From contig CM017561.1 in the NCBI GenBank assembly GCA_007844125.1, positions 29,887,994-29,951,993 of the forward strand: 64,000 nt of DNA. The letters are read 5' to 3'. The DNA is from Sinonovacula constricta. Taxonomy: Eukaryota > Mollusca > Bivalvia > Cardiida > Solecurtidae. A model generated the notes under the pieces. It saw nothing but the letters and a program-made list of their open reading frames with translations, did no database searches and was not told the DNA's origin. Within the stretch, counting starts at the first letter, position 1, and the number at the start of each line of letters is the position of its first letter. This document shows, piece by piece, positions 11,816 to 23,464 of this stretch. Made by a program: the position numbers and the translations under genes.

Positions 11816-12492
11816 GATGCTGAAAAAATTAGGTAAAACCCTAAGCAAACTGGATAAGATCATTTTGGGGCAGTTCACTGTTGTGTATAAAAATGCACAA
11901 TAAAAAATTGCCTTTAAGTGTTGATATCAAATGCAAACAGTCTAAAATATGGACATTAATAGTCATTATTTCTACTTACAATTGCTGCCTTATGTTTCTA
12001 GAATGATAAAAGTCAGCTTGCAAACCCTGCCCCGCCCCCCAAAAAACAGACATATTTATGCCATAGTTATATCAATAAGATAAATGGCAAAATGCTGCTA
12101 TAAAAAAACAACGGTTAGAGTAAGGTTTAAAATAATTTTTGTACAATATTTTATAAACATTCTTCACTTCTTATAAAATGTGTATTGATTTGTTTTCAAA
12201 TGTTTAACAACTTTAACATTAACTTGATATGGTTGATAAAAAATGCAGTTGCATAAGTCACAAAAGAATGTCAATTAATTCCAAGAAAAAGTCAGTATAA
12301 AGTTAATCGTTAAAAAGTCAAACGACAACGTTTTGCTTTTGTTGTTTTTATCTATATAGCGCCAGTACACTTACTTGAGTGTCGGTCCGATTTTCACTTG
12401 TCCGAAACGTTAAACGCAATGCTTAGTGCAAGCTAATGGGTAGTTAAAGCGTTTTCAATAATTAAGCGAATATTTAATAGAGAAAAGTTTAC

Positions 12493-12560
12493 CTTGGTCT
12501 TTAGTGTTCCTCGATCAAATATTTGCAATTTCGCTGTCGCTCGGTCAAATTTTACGGCTT
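12493..12560 (-). other. Probable 5' non-coding exon of the minus-strand HEBP-like gene
   Basis: The first coding exon starts just after a TTTTTTCAG acceptor (exon start 11819, ATG at 11815), so a non-coding exon must lie upstream. A good minus-strand donor, CCAAG|GTAAAC, sits at 12493/12492. The 5' limit (about 12560) is a guess. Confidence 0.45.
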
Positions 12561-12990
12561 ATGTAAGGTTCACGGTGTGCGACACGTGATTTTGCTGTGG
12601 GCGAGTCTATATTTGTGAAAAAAGGGATTCTATTAATATCATCAGATTTACCTGGTATTCCTTCGCATTGGATTCAGTCAATAATACGCATTTCTTTATC
12701 AAACACATAACATATCTTTAGTGACGTTTTAAAAATTTGCAATTCGTTGAATTTAAGCCTGAATATCTATGCCGTAGTATAGTATGCTTCACACCCCTCC
12801 TAGAGGGCGAGTTTATTTAGTTTGTTTACATACTCTTCATGTACAAAGGTCATAATACATGACAGAGGCTGGTAGCGTTGTATAAGTAACTTCTACAAGC
12901 CCTCGTTGACTCACTTGAGTTCGTCATAAGGAAATTGAATTTAATATAACTGTCAGTCTAGTGGATAAATAATCGATAGTTTATTACCTG
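12561..12990. promoter_or_regulatory. Candidate bidirectional promoter between the two HEBP-like genes
   Basis: This spacer separates the inferred divergent first exons. It contains a perfect CACGTG E-box (12583-12588), which many bHLH factors bind. No TATA box is evident at a convincing distance. Promoter activity is inferred from gene arrangement only. Confidence 0.35.
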
Positions 12991-13093
12991 TACTAGTACA
13001 TACATGTATACTAGTATCTCACTGACAGCATCGTCCCTTGCATAACTGGAGACGCGCGTGCATGACGAGTACGTTGACAGTTCGCATTTCAAG
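12991..13093 (+). other. Probable 5' non-coding exon of the plus-strand HEBP-like gene
   Basis: The first coding exon is preceded by the acceptor GTCTTCCCAG (ends 14490). A strong plus-strand donor, TTTCAAG|GTACGT, lies at 13093/13094, predicting an intron of about 1.4 kb. The 5' limit is not defined. Confidence 0.4.
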
Positions 13094-14019
13094 GTACGTT
13101 TAAAATCATGTATACTATTCATGGAAATTAAGAAAACATTTTTTTTGCACCACAAATTGTTTTACATTTATATGTAATTAGAGTATTTAGTTTAAAATTC
13201 TGTTTGGAGAGTTGTTATTCACTTATTGAAATGTTACTTCCGAAAATCAACAACAACAAATGTGTGTGTGTTTTTATTGAACTACACATATATACAGGTT
13301 TACTTCAATTTATCATTTTATTGCTTTATCCGATTTGCCAGCACTTAATCATATCTATGCGTTGGTGTCATAATTATGTGTATTCACTGCCTGCCTCAGG
13401 TCGTGTTTAAATGCTTTACATATGAAGCGACCGACCTAACAGTTTTATACAATTTCTGGTTCCAACGAGATTATGTTTTCGTGATTTGTTTGTTATTTGA
13501 TCTCTGGAAGGTGGATATTTAAATTTAATGTCAGTATATTTTGCTGACAATGCGTATATATATTCGACACGATAATTGACGTAGGCTACATGTATATAGC
13601 TCTAATAAGTACTATATCAGTTATTGCCTTCTAGACTACCGTATAATTATGTTAATTTGAAGAGAAGAATGAGAAAAACAAGCGCCTCAATTTGCTACTA
13701 TGAATCTGTATGCACTGCATTGAATTTAACAATGCAATTGAGAACATGTTCTAATTATTATTCTAAATGTTGATATGTAAAGATTCTGTCTCGAACTTTA
13801 CCCGTACGAAGGTTCGTTTATCCACAAATGTTTATGGTGTAACTAATCTTCAAGCATAGTATGAGAAGGATAGAGTCAGTATAAAACGATCACACGTTTC
13901 TTAAAATCACTTCAACACATTTATTATGCTTGCTTTACTTACATGTACAATTGCCTTGGGCATGTGTTGAGAATAGCCTACATTAGCATGTTTAGAAAGG
14001 GGCGTGCTGCCTACCTTAT
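13094..14019. other. Intergenic/5' intron sequence, no other gene seen
   Basis: AT-rich sequence without a supported exon. It is probably the first intron of the plus-strand HEBP-like gene. Confidence 0.35.
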
Positions 14020-14451
14020 TTAAAGGTGCTATCCAACAGTTCGGATCGAATATTTTTTCTCAAATTACCAAATTAGTCATTGTTACATGAACCGGTCCTG
14101 CAAAATATTGCTCATCGATGCCCTAGATCCGTGTGAACAGAGAAGCAGAAATCCCCTCTCGTCATTGCAAACTGGTATCTCCACGTGACAACTTATTTTT
14201 GAATTCGAGTTCATCCGGGTAGTCCGCTTTGGCGTTGGTATCTATTTTTAGCAGAGAAACATTAACGTGCTTGTTCATAGATTTGGAAACAATGGACATT
14301 TGGAGTGATCTTTTCGCACTTTGTACTTCTTATGACATAGGTAGGGTTCAAAATCTTTTTTCTTAGAACTATAGTTTGGATTTATGCCCAAATTCTCAGA
14401 AACCGTGTTACGTGCGTGTGAGATATGTTAAGTGTGGGATACCACCTTTAA
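14020..14451 (-). mobile_element. TTAA-type MITE (copy 3), just upstream of the HEBP start codon
   Basis: TTAA at 14020 followed by AGGTGCTATCCAACAGTTCG; the right end GTGGGATACCACCT is followed by TTAA at 14448-14451. Reverse orientation relative to copies 1 and 2. It ends 40 bp before the ATG at 14492, probably at the 3' end of the first intron. Confidence 0.85.
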
Positions 14452-14491
14452 GGTTAACATTGTATGTTATAGTGTCCTAAGTCTTCCCAGG

Positions 14492-15472
14492 ATGAATGTT
14501 ATCAAAGCAGTTGGACAGAGCGTGTTGGGGACGGGTCTGGATAAGCCAGCCTACACCGTGGTGAAAAAGGAAGATGTAAGAAACCTGCATCAATTGTTGA
14601 ACATTCATTAATAAAATCGACACTCGATTTTTTTTAAACTTTTGAATCCGATCTTTAACATTATATAAAACCACATCGTCTTCTGGGGCGGATCTAGGAT
14701 TTTGTCGTAGAGGGGCTTTTTGTTATTTTTCTAAAGTTAATTATGCGAAAGGAATGTCTTTTAAAGATGGTATCCAACAATATTCCCATATCAAATATAA
14801 TTAACAAAACCCCACCTGTTCTTTTGGGGAAATGTCTGCATACACTCTCTTTGACTTGACTTTTGAACACCTTGGAACAGGTGTTTTCTAAATGTACTAT
14901 TGTCGGCAGTTTTTCTCATAATCCTACAAAGTATAACGACAATACTGCGACGGCCTCGAATCTGAAACAATTTGTATGTAAAGATTATGAAATTATAAAT
15001 ATATATTTTTGTTGTTGTAAACATGTTAATATGTAGTACTACTTTTATTGTACGGAATTGAAACACTCAACAAAGTCCCTCTCTAGTTTTCTGGTTTGTT
15101 CACCGTTTCTCACAGGGTTACGAAGAGAGACGGTACGCAGCAGCCAAGTGGGTCAGCACCAAGGTGTCTGGCATAGAGTTGGACGCTGCTAGAACCACTG
15201 GCTTCTGGAGACTATTCAAATACATCGATGGAGAAAACGAAAAAGGTACGCAGAACATGTTACCCTAACACCGTTTACGTGGTAAAAGAAAAACTCTAAT
15301 GCATTTATCGACAGTTACAATGATAGTAGTATAATTTTCTTACTGCATTTTATATAGGACAATAGAAGTAGCTATTGTTGCCGATTAATGGATGACAATA
15401 GACAATAGCAGGGGCGGATCCAGAAAATTTTGGTGGTGGATATGAATCAAGATCCAATTCACTTTATTGCAG

Positions 15473-15564
<92 letters not shown>

Positions 15565-16703
15565 GCTTTTTACTGCGATAAAGTTGATTGGATAAAAAAA
15601 AGTATGTATGTGTTTCACAACTCTACTCTTTTACCCCCCCCCCCCCCCCCCTCCTCCCCCGCTTTCCTATCTATCCCTGGACAATAGTTGCTTTTCTCTG
15701 CTGTCTTTTAAAAATGTAAGACAATGCAGTTCTCATGAAACGCATCATTATCAGCATCATAATAAAAATCATTATCGCATTATCAGTATCATAATCATCA
15801 CATGAATCCTGTTCGCGGCGAGCGGTTAGAGTCGCTGACTTGAAACTCCTCAGCGGCTCACCGCATGGGTTCAAGTCCCGGTCGGAGAGAGACCTTTCAT
15901 GTGGGGAGGATTTTCAGCTAACCAGCTGTGCACCGGTGGTTCTACCCAGACGTAAATCTGAGGTCTTCTTCTACCAGTAATTTAGCTGGACGTCGCCAAT
16001 ATGTCCATAACTGTGTCGGTGCGATGTAATAAAAAAAACAAAACAAACATGTTTATGGCATTTCAAGCAAAATGTTGCACATCGTAGATCTTTATTCTTA
16101 TGATGGTTTAATAGTGATGACGACGACGGCGGTGATGATAATGGTGGTGATATATAGATAGACGCTGATAATGATAATTTCTGTTTAGTTTTCAAGGATT
16201 ATTGAAAACGTTCCCTTTCAAGGTAACATGTTTTAAAATGTGTCAAACAATTTAAAATCGGGATAAGAACCTTAAAATGAGCGTTCGATTTCTTCCACTA
16301 ACTTGTAGATGTCAAAAAATAGATACAGTTCATTATTTTTTAAGGTACAAAGGTTGCTATGACTGCCCCTGTTGCTACAAGGATCGTACCCGGAGAGGGA
16401 CCCAACTGTGAGAATCACTTCACCGTGTCTTTCTACATTCCGCCTTCACACCAGGAGGCGCCATATGCTCCCACTAACCCGGAAGTGTACATAGACCAGT
16501 GGCCGGAACAAACTATATACGCTCAGGGATTTGGGGGTTTCGCCAAGGAGGCACAGTTTGTAGAGAAAGCCCAAGAGTTGGGTGAAAAAATAAAGGACAA
16601 GGGAATTGACCAGAATGTCTATTTCGCGGCAGGGTATGACAGTCCTTTCAAACTGTTCAATCGGTTAAATGAAGTTTGGTTTTTGAAGAAAGAGAATAGA
16701 TAG
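14492..16703 (+). CDS. SOUL/HEBP-like heme-binding protein, leaderless form, 3 coding exons
   Basis: Coding exons are 14492-14575, 15116-15245 and 16345-16703 (573 nt, 190 aa plus TAG). Donors are GTAAGA and GTACGC; acceptors are CACAG and TTAAG. The N-terminus MNVIKAVGQSVLGTGLDKPA has no signal peptide and no Cys pair, so a cytosolic or organelle-associated form is likely. Family signatures are GYEERRYAAAKWVST, VAMTAPVATRIVPGEGP, GFGGF and AAGYDSPFKLFNRLNEVWFL. The second coding exon is 130 nt in both paralogues. The last 359-nt exon covers what is split into two 178-nt exons in the minus-strand paralogue. An AATAAA at 16885-16890 lies about 180 nt after the stop. Heme or porphyrin binding is known for the family; the substrate here is inferred. 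The ATG was chosen because it is the first in the exon and aligns with HEBP starts. Confidence 0.93.
14759..14815 (+). repeat. TTAA-type MITE end fragment in intron 1
   Basis: TTTAAAGATGGTATCCAACA with ATATCAAATATAATTAACA matches the left terminus of the MITE family, but no right end follows. Confidence 0.5.
15409..15679 (-). mobile_element. hAT-like MITE with (AT)n core and poly-C, perfect 8-bp duplication
   Basis: Starts CAGGGGCGGATCC and ends CTATCCCTG. It is flanked by GACAATAG at 15401-15408 and 15680-15687, an exact 8-bp target-site duplication typical of hAT elements. The interior holds an (AT)n run (about 15475-15562) and a run of 18 C (15634-15651). It lies in intron 2 of the plus-strand HEBP-like gene. 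Confidence 0.85.
15475..15562. repeat. (AT)n microsatellite, about 44 units
   Basis: Pure TA dinucleotide run inside the hAT-like element; it accounts for two false overlapping ORFs. Confidence 0.97.
15808..16035 (+). repeat. SINE family B, well preserved, in intron 2
   Basis: tRNA-like head GCGAGCGGTTAGAGTCGCTG and GGGTTCAAGTCCCGG, then CATGTGGGGAGGATTTTCAG, GGTTCTACCCAG, ATGTCCATAACTGTGTCGGT, GCGATGTAAT and an A-rich tail. Confidence 0.85.
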
Positions 16704-16884
16704 CTATGCATTTTTTTTGTGCCGATGTACATCTACATTATATATTGGTGCAGAAGTTCAAATTTACAAAACATACCTCCTGAACTGGGCATTATATTTT
16801 TTACATTTTGAAATGTTTTAGATTTGATGCAAAAGACTGAATGTTTAAACTAAACGACTTCAGTAAGCAAATATTGAAAAACAA

Positions 16885-16890
16885 AATAAA
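16885..16890 (+). terminator. Poly(A) signal AATAAA of the plus-strand HEBP-like gene
   Basis: First canonical hexamer after the stop codon, about 182 nt downstream. Cleavage site not determined. Confidence 0.5.
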
Positions 16891-17400
16891 ACATGTATTA
16901 TACTCCTGTGTTAGATATACTTTGTGTTTTGTCCTTGTTTTGATTTTCCTTTTGATATGAACATTTAAAAGTATAGAATTTATGAAAAATCCGGAATGAG
17001 TTTGATACTGTAGCTGGTAGCTAAATCCCTTATGAAGCTGGGGTTTAGCGATCATTCACTGGCCTGTGCTTAACAATTTGTTCAAAGTTGTACAATTATG
17101 TCTTTCGTTGCGTATGTACCCCAAGCCCCCCCCCTCCCCCTCCCCCTCCCCCACAATCCAAGCCCCACTCCCTGCCCAACATCAGTTAGTTGGGAAAGTG
17201 CCAGGATACTAGGAAGGTGTGTGGTACCGCTGTCATGTGTTTCCGGATTGATAGCACAGCGAAAGCAGTACTGTTTCAAGTGAACACCGTCTTCGGGTGG
17301 AAACAGCATTGACACTACTCTAACAACCAATAATTAGCTACATTGGATCCTATGTTTGTTGAACCTTTTTATCATCCTTCAAGTTGACCAAAGATCATTT
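16891..17400. other. Intergenic; C-rich CCCCTCCC run at 17126-17152
   Basis: No exon supported. The CCCCTCCCCCTCCCC tract makes two opposing false ORFs. Confidence 0.4.
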
Positions 17401-17404
17401 CCAG

Positions 17405-17545
17405 TTCAAATGCAGGCAACCTGCGATGCGCCGGTGGTTCTACCCAGACATAAGTCTAGGGTCTTTCTCTACTAATTATTAAGCTGGTCGTCGCCAATAT
17501 GACCATAATTGTGTCGGTGCGATGTAACAAAAAAAAAAAAAAAAA
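17405..17545 (+). repeat. SINE family B, 3' half
   Basis: GCGCCGGTGGTTCTACCCAG, AGTCTAGGGTCTTTCTCTAC, CGTCGCCAATATGACCATAA, TTGTGTCGGTGCGATGTAAC and a poly-A tail; the tRNA head is missing. Confidence 0.8.
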
Positions 17546-18344
17546 CACAAAAAAACAACACAAAACAACATCAAACAACATCAATTCCAGCCCCTAGTTA
17601 CGAAAATATACTGAACTTTGATTTTGCACAACCTTTGACCCGCTGTTTCTCTTTGCAGAGACAAAATAATACAACTTCCTATTGTTGCGCCCTATAAGAT
17701 TAGTCGGACAGCTTTGCAGTGATATTGTATTTAACTGTCGAATATGAGAGCTGTAGCAAGTTTACAATACCAAGCACCAAAATGTAACGTTAAGCAAAAT
17801 CCCAGCTGAGAAATGTTTTCAAGTAGGACCATCGGTTAAGATGCTGTTGACTGCGAAGTACGACAGGCCCGGTGGCAGCTGGTAGACCTGGATCTACACA
17901 CTTCTTAGCCTAATAAATGCCTGCTAAGCAGATCAACAGTTACATAACTAGTTAGTGAGAAATGTGTATAGGTTTTTCCCGAAACTAGCTTATGTCCCTT
18001 ACCAAATCCTGCATTATGTCCCTTGATTTGGAATTGCCACTTCCGGGGACGTTACTTGCAGCCAATAATGTCTGCTAAAATGATTATACACTTATTACTA
18101 AGGAGCTTCAAAATGACCCTGTACACATGAATAAGTGAACCAACTAAAAGTTACCTACGCAATGCTGATCAGCAGGTATCAGAGAGAGAAAAAAAGATGA
18201 CATTGGGCGTACCAGGACGATGTGAATTTCGTGTGTCCGGCGATGTGATTCCGAGCAAGAGACGACGTGAGCCTCAAAACAACCAGATATTGGAGCATTG
18301 AATCAAATAAGGAATTGTGTTTGTTTTGTTTCCTGCCCCACGTC
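17546..18344. other. Intergenic stretch, no gene seen
   Basis: No frame with splice sites or family resemblance on either strand. Confidence 0.35.
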
Positions 18345-19208
18345 TTAAAGGTGGTATCCGACAGTTTGCTTATGTCAAATAAATGTAACAATAACTGATC
18401 TCTGTATTGGGTATTTGTGCATAATTTCTTAAGAAAAATCATCATAAAGTCTAAGCTTAGAGATTATAAACAGTATCTAAATTTTAGGGAAGTGAAATTC
18501 GTTAATCAGATCTTAATGTTCTTTCATTTCCAATCTATTAAAAAGAACGATTGGAATTCTCCCTATATAGACATCGACGTCAGAGCAGATGACCTGGATG
18601 TGCTAATGGGGTACATTGGTGAAATGGAAATTGTCTCCCTTGTTAGATAATATCCGAAGTATTCCAAACAGTAGTTGGGTCCTTTTAGTTGAAATTCTTG
18701 GACTTTATCGCCTGTTCCTTTGTAGACATTGCAATAACAAATTGTGAAATTTCTTACTATTGCACAAATATAAGCTTAAAATTCATTTACATACTTATAG
18801 AGATTTGTTATTTAAAAAAGAAAATGGAAGTGTTTGTTGATGATGGGTAACCTGCGTATCACAAGAAAGGCAAATAAGTCAACATACACTCCAAAGAGCA
18901 CAAGCATAAAAATCGAGTAAAACAAATGAAAGGACCTACTTGCATTTAGGGATTATTCAGGGGAGACTATTCATTAATGTCTCTCATTTATGAGTGGTCA
19001 CGCGGCTTTCCTATTTCAAAAATAGCAAATAATGCAGTGTGGCTCAGATAGGAAATACATTTTTAATGACGATTGTGGCGTTATGGTCCACTTTTCAGGT
19101 TTAGGACACCATTAAACAGCATTTCGAGAGCTCTTTCAGGTAACAATTATTTATTTAGTTGTTTAATGAAAATATTTTTGGGTTCGAACTGTCGGATAAC
19201 ACCTTTAA
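18345..19208 (+). mobile_element. TTAA-type MITE interrupted by about 0.3 kb of unrelated sequence
   Basis: Left end TTAAAGGTGGTATCCGACAG at 18345, right end CGAACTGTCGGATAACACCT and TTAA at 19205-19208. The two halves are separated by sequence (about 18660-18960) absent from other copies. That makes it about 860 bp instead of about 490 bp. Confidence 0.75.
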
Positions 19209-19587
19209 TTTAAATAAAGCTTAAATAAAGTTGTTTAAATACCGTATAAGATTTGCACAATTATAACGTAACTGAAAATATGCGGTTAGAAATAAAGACT
19301 TTCAGAACTTAATTATCTTAACCTAAAGCGTTTATAGAAAAGATAACATAACACTGATTTTTGACTATTGTTTATTATTGTTTAACTATATTAGATTATA
19401 CGATGATAAGATGTTTTTGCTTAACAATAAATGTGCTTACTTTTTTATAACGGTCTTTTTATGGTACATAACTTAAGACAGATCGTGATTGTAGTTAAAT
19501 TACAGGTGTCACGAGTGCAGAGGTAGAAATAAAAGCGCTTCAAACCAGCCTTGCTGCGTTTTGTCAACGTTAGTACGATGAGCACTG
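19209..19587. other. AT-rich spacer, nothing recognised
   Basis: No supported gene or known repeat. Confidence 0.35.
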
Positions 19588-19598
19588 CATGCAAACTA

Positions 19599-19915
19599 TT
19601 GGTTTGTTTATTTGGTTTATCGTCCCACCAACAGTATTTCATTTATCTGGAGACGGTGTCCACTTGACGCAGATATAGTGCTCCTTCACTGTGTGTAGCA
19701 TGCCGTGAACACCTGGCATGATACCACACCCAGTCACATTATCCTGACACCGGGCCAACCAGTCGTGGAACTACCCTTATATTTGCCTGAGTGTTAACAA
19801 GGGAGCTATACCACTACCATTTTTAACGACTTTGGTATGTCGCGGTCTGGGATCGAACCCGGGGCCTCCCGTACTTGGAGCCGACGCTCTACCGATTGCG
19901 CTACCAGTTCCGGTA
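19599..19915 (-). mobile_element. Full-length SINE family A with 11-bp target duplication
   Basis: The tRNA-like head at the right end reads, in reverse, ACTGGTAGCGCAATCGGTAG, AGCGTCGGCTCCAAGT and GGGTTCGATCCCAGACC. The body ends at GATAAACCAAATAAACAAAC. CATGCAAACTA is duplicated at 19588-19598 and 19916-19926. Confidence 0.9.
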
Positions 19916-19926
19916 CATGCAAACTA

Positions 19927-20261
19927 CGGACTGCTGTTTGAAATATAATCATATAGACACTGAGTCAATTGTGCGGATGTTCAGAAACCTGATTCTGCGG
20001 TCCTAATTCTTCGGTAAACGGTAAAAATTGTTCTATATTAAAACATTAATATTGCAGAAAACGAGAGATTTTGGTTTACTTTTTCATATTTAGGATATTA
20101 AGCCTCGGAGGTAAATGTACTTGGACGTCGTGTACTGTTGATGACAAGAAAAGTACGTCAGTAGCTAGGATAACATAGTTACATGACTGTCAGATTATCT
20201 TCAAACCAACAATGCCAGAGCAAGAACAGTCTTGCGCTAAACGATGCATCGGGAAAACATG
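19927..20261. other. Intergenic spacer, nothing recognised
   Basis: No supported exon or repeat. Confidence 0.35.
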
Positions 20262-20362
20262 ACAAAGCACTTCGACGGGGTTTACGCTGCTTCCCGATTT
20301 GCGCGGTTAAGCAACGGTTACCGTGGCCGGTGTACGGTGGGGAGCGCCGGCCTGCGTTACAC
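20262..20362 (+). repeat. Repeat D (GCGCGGTTAAGCAACGG family)
   Basis: GATTTGCGCGGTTAAGCAAC, GGTTACCGTGGCCGGTGT and GGAGCGCCGGCCTGCGTTAC recur in reverse at about 39431-39523 and 39680-39786. It is GC-rich against an AT-rich background. Class unknown. Confidence 0.7.
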
Positions 20363-20950
20363 AAGTAATCTTACCAGCCTGTGCGCTTGTTTGGTGATAT
20401 TTATGTCTTGAAACAATATTTTCCAAATATAATATACGATTTTATTTTCATTTCAATTTTATATATTCACTTAAAGGAAAGATGATTTTATAATAAATAT
20501 CTAGCAATTCATAGTTTGTCTTAAACCTAATTTAACAAACTTGACTTTTTCCGTGTCACGGTCGTCGTCGAATGGTTTTATTTACCCTCGCCTTTTATTC
20601 GTGTGTCACGGTAAGGTACAAATAAAAGACTAGCTGCATGAATGTAAAGAGTGAAGCAAAATTGTGATTGGAGAGGGTGGTGGTGATAACAAGACACGCA
20701 CATGTGGCCAGATGCCGTCTAAACGTCTGCAGCTGGGGTTTTATTACCCTAATCGTCGGGTTATGAAAACACCTACACGGGTGGTCCAGGCTAATTAGGG
20801 AATTAACTGGTCTAAGAAATGTCAATTTACTTGATATTTATGACATAAAATTCTGATTAACATCGCTTGTACAAGAAACTGAGATTACACTCTACAGGTA
20901 TTTTTGCTTTGTTCAAAAATATAATATCTAAATGACATCCTTTTATTTGC
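20363..20950. other. Intergenic spacer, nothing recognised
   Basis: AT-rich; a GGTCGTCGTCG motif near 20560 and a duplicated GTGTCACGGT (about 20553 and 20602) are the only oddities. Confidence 0.35.
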
Positions 20951-21513
20951 TTAAAGGTCATATAAAACGATTTGGATTTTGGTATTTTTTAAACCTTATG
21001 GACATCTTAATACCTAAAAAAATATTTAACAGATTGTACGTCCCTGCATTTTACCATAAATCACGTTTTTATTATGTATACGTTCTGGCTAAGCCAACAA
21101 GTGCGTGGTAGTAGCCTCCCCTGTGTGTGTGACGTCATACAGGAACATCCAGTCCGCTGCTTTCATTAAGTTGTAAACAAAGAACACCTTGAAAAATGGA
21201 TTCTTCAGACGATTCACTCGGTTTTGAAGCGAATACAGTACTGAAAATCACGAAATTGACAATTTTCCCGTTTCCACTCCGTTTCGTTTCCATTTCATTT
21301 GGAAGCGTTCGCCGCTCCGTTTCCATTCCGCTTCCGATGCGTTACCATTTCGTTTTGTTCGCTTCCAGCGCTGCATTTCAAACGCTTCCAGCGTTTCTAT
21401 CGTTTCTTCCGTTTCTATCATTTCAAGCGTTCCATTTCGCTCCGTTCCGGTTTTGATTAAACAATTCGTTTAATAAATTTCTAAATGTAAAGTACTTCCA
21501 GTGTGTTTGCAAA

Positions 21514-21654
21514 ATGACGAAAGAAGTAAACATTCTAGGGAGAGGTAAAAGTCTTCCATCACATATAAAGGAATCGGCTGTAGATTGTTTGCGACGAGGA
21601 TATTCAGTGTCAGCCACCCGGAGGGAAATTGCAGACAAAAAAAAAATACCCTAA
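21514..21654 (+). pseudogene. Truncated HTH (transposase N-terminus-like) ORF
   Basis: A 46-codon frame starting MTKEVNILGRGKSLPSH. IKESAVDCLRRGYSVSATRR and EIADK then form a plausible helix-turn-helix, as at the N-terminus of Tc1/mariner or pogo transposases. It stops at TAA (21652-21654) just after an A9 run, where a frameshift could have occurred. No DDE domain follows in any frame. It lies inside the TA-flanked element, which supports a transposase origin. Confidence 0.45.
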
Positions 21655-23464
21655 ACAAACTAGCACCTGCAAATAATCCTCAAAATTCAAAGTCAGTATT
21701 GAGAAGATGCCTACCTACTTTTCTTCGCCAGACGTCATATCCCGGAATGAACAAACAAGAAAAAACTTTCAAATATGGTACACACACACCCAGTATCCTA
21801 GAAAGTAACTTCTCTGTGACGTGTTAATCCGCAATGGTGATCCGATCTTAAAATCGGACACTCAATTTTTTTTCGGTTTGCATATATTAGCGCCAATTAA
21901 CGGCTGTTAACAACATTGTTCACGCACTTATAACATGGAGTCGCTAATTACATCACTGTGATTTTAATTTCTCAAAGGTTGTAACAAATAAATGCGGTGA
22001 GTAAATAAATCATTAGATGCGGTGTAATTTCTTTCTGAAGAGGAGGGCTCTCTGGCTAACCCTGCAACATCAAAGAATATTCTGGGAATCAATCGCCGGT
22101 CACTATCATTTGAAGTCGCCGAAACGATTTTTTTTGTTTCAAATTGACCGACCTATTATTTCTCTGTGCAACATGACATCGATCGATAATTGTCTTTAGA
22201 AGATACAGAGGGTGTGAACGTTGGGTACTGTTGAGGGATTAAAAATGATAAGCACGCGTGAACGGCGTGTGCTTTGAAAAAATATGCAACGTTATTGACG
22301 ATTTACCTTCGCGGTATAAATATAAGTTCTAAAGGAATGAGAGTGGAGGGGGAAACTGTATTATGTAGTAATATTTCAGACTGCGCATGTTTTTACTTAT
22401 ATTAATGTCCTTACAAACTTCTTTAGTCAATTGAATGATCATAAACATTTTTATAAAGGTATTATTTATATTTAAGGTATGGATTAACTACAAAAGAATA
22501 GGCGAGCTATTGAAATAATACATTTGCAATAAACACGAGATGAAAATATACGTTAGACTGTGTTCCTTGATGTGTCTTCTCTTGATAACATTATTTACAA
22601 AAATAAACAAGTAATGTAGTATTTACTATAAGAAATCCCCTATACGAAAAAATAGGGGGATGGAGAAAGGGTGCACCATTGTGAGTACTACTAAATATAG
22701 CGTTAGGTCCTTTTATGAGCCAAAAAAGATATTGCAGACCTTAGTGTTTTGTCCTTTTTGTTGTCCTTGCGTAAGTCAATGCATATTGCTCTTTAAAAGG
22801 TGAAGGTCATAAACCACACGACTGCCATATGGTGACATTTTCAAACACAGCTGCATAGAGGATGCATGTGTTCTTGCGAAGTGGAAAAGACGCCAAAACA
22901 CGGTCACACTTCCTGTCCGCTAGACAAACAAGGTGTCATAAAACTGCCAATTAGCTTAATTAGTTGGGATGTCCGCTCATGTCTTAAAATTAGGGATTTA
23001 ATTAGAGAAGAACTTTATGATGGTATGAACCCTACCCACGCGCATGGAGAAACATAATATCAATTTACAAAACGATATATTTTAAATTAATACATTTCTA
23101 TCTTTAAATGGGTACAAAAATTAAGTACCCGGTAGGGCCCACATTTTGGCATAGAACATTCAAGCCATGAATGGGAAAATAAGCCGTAGCCAGGCGACCC
23201 TCATTGAAATAGTTGCAAGTCAAGTAAAGTCAAAAGTTGTATGCAGATTCTTAATCGCGGTCCACGAATTCCGATTAATCACATATATGTAACAGCGCAT
23301 TATGGGAACTATGCATTTGGAAATAGGAATTTTGACACCATTGTCCAAATTTACAACATTGTTCATTATAAGATACATATATAACAATTAAGATTAGAAG
23401 CAGAAGAAACTTTGCTTGACAAAGAGGCAAGATAAAATAAAGTACATACCCATACCCCTGTAAC

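Noticed and set aside
18417..18650. 77-codon plus-strand ORF
   Set aside because: Falls entirely inside a MITE; similar frames in other copies are not conserved.
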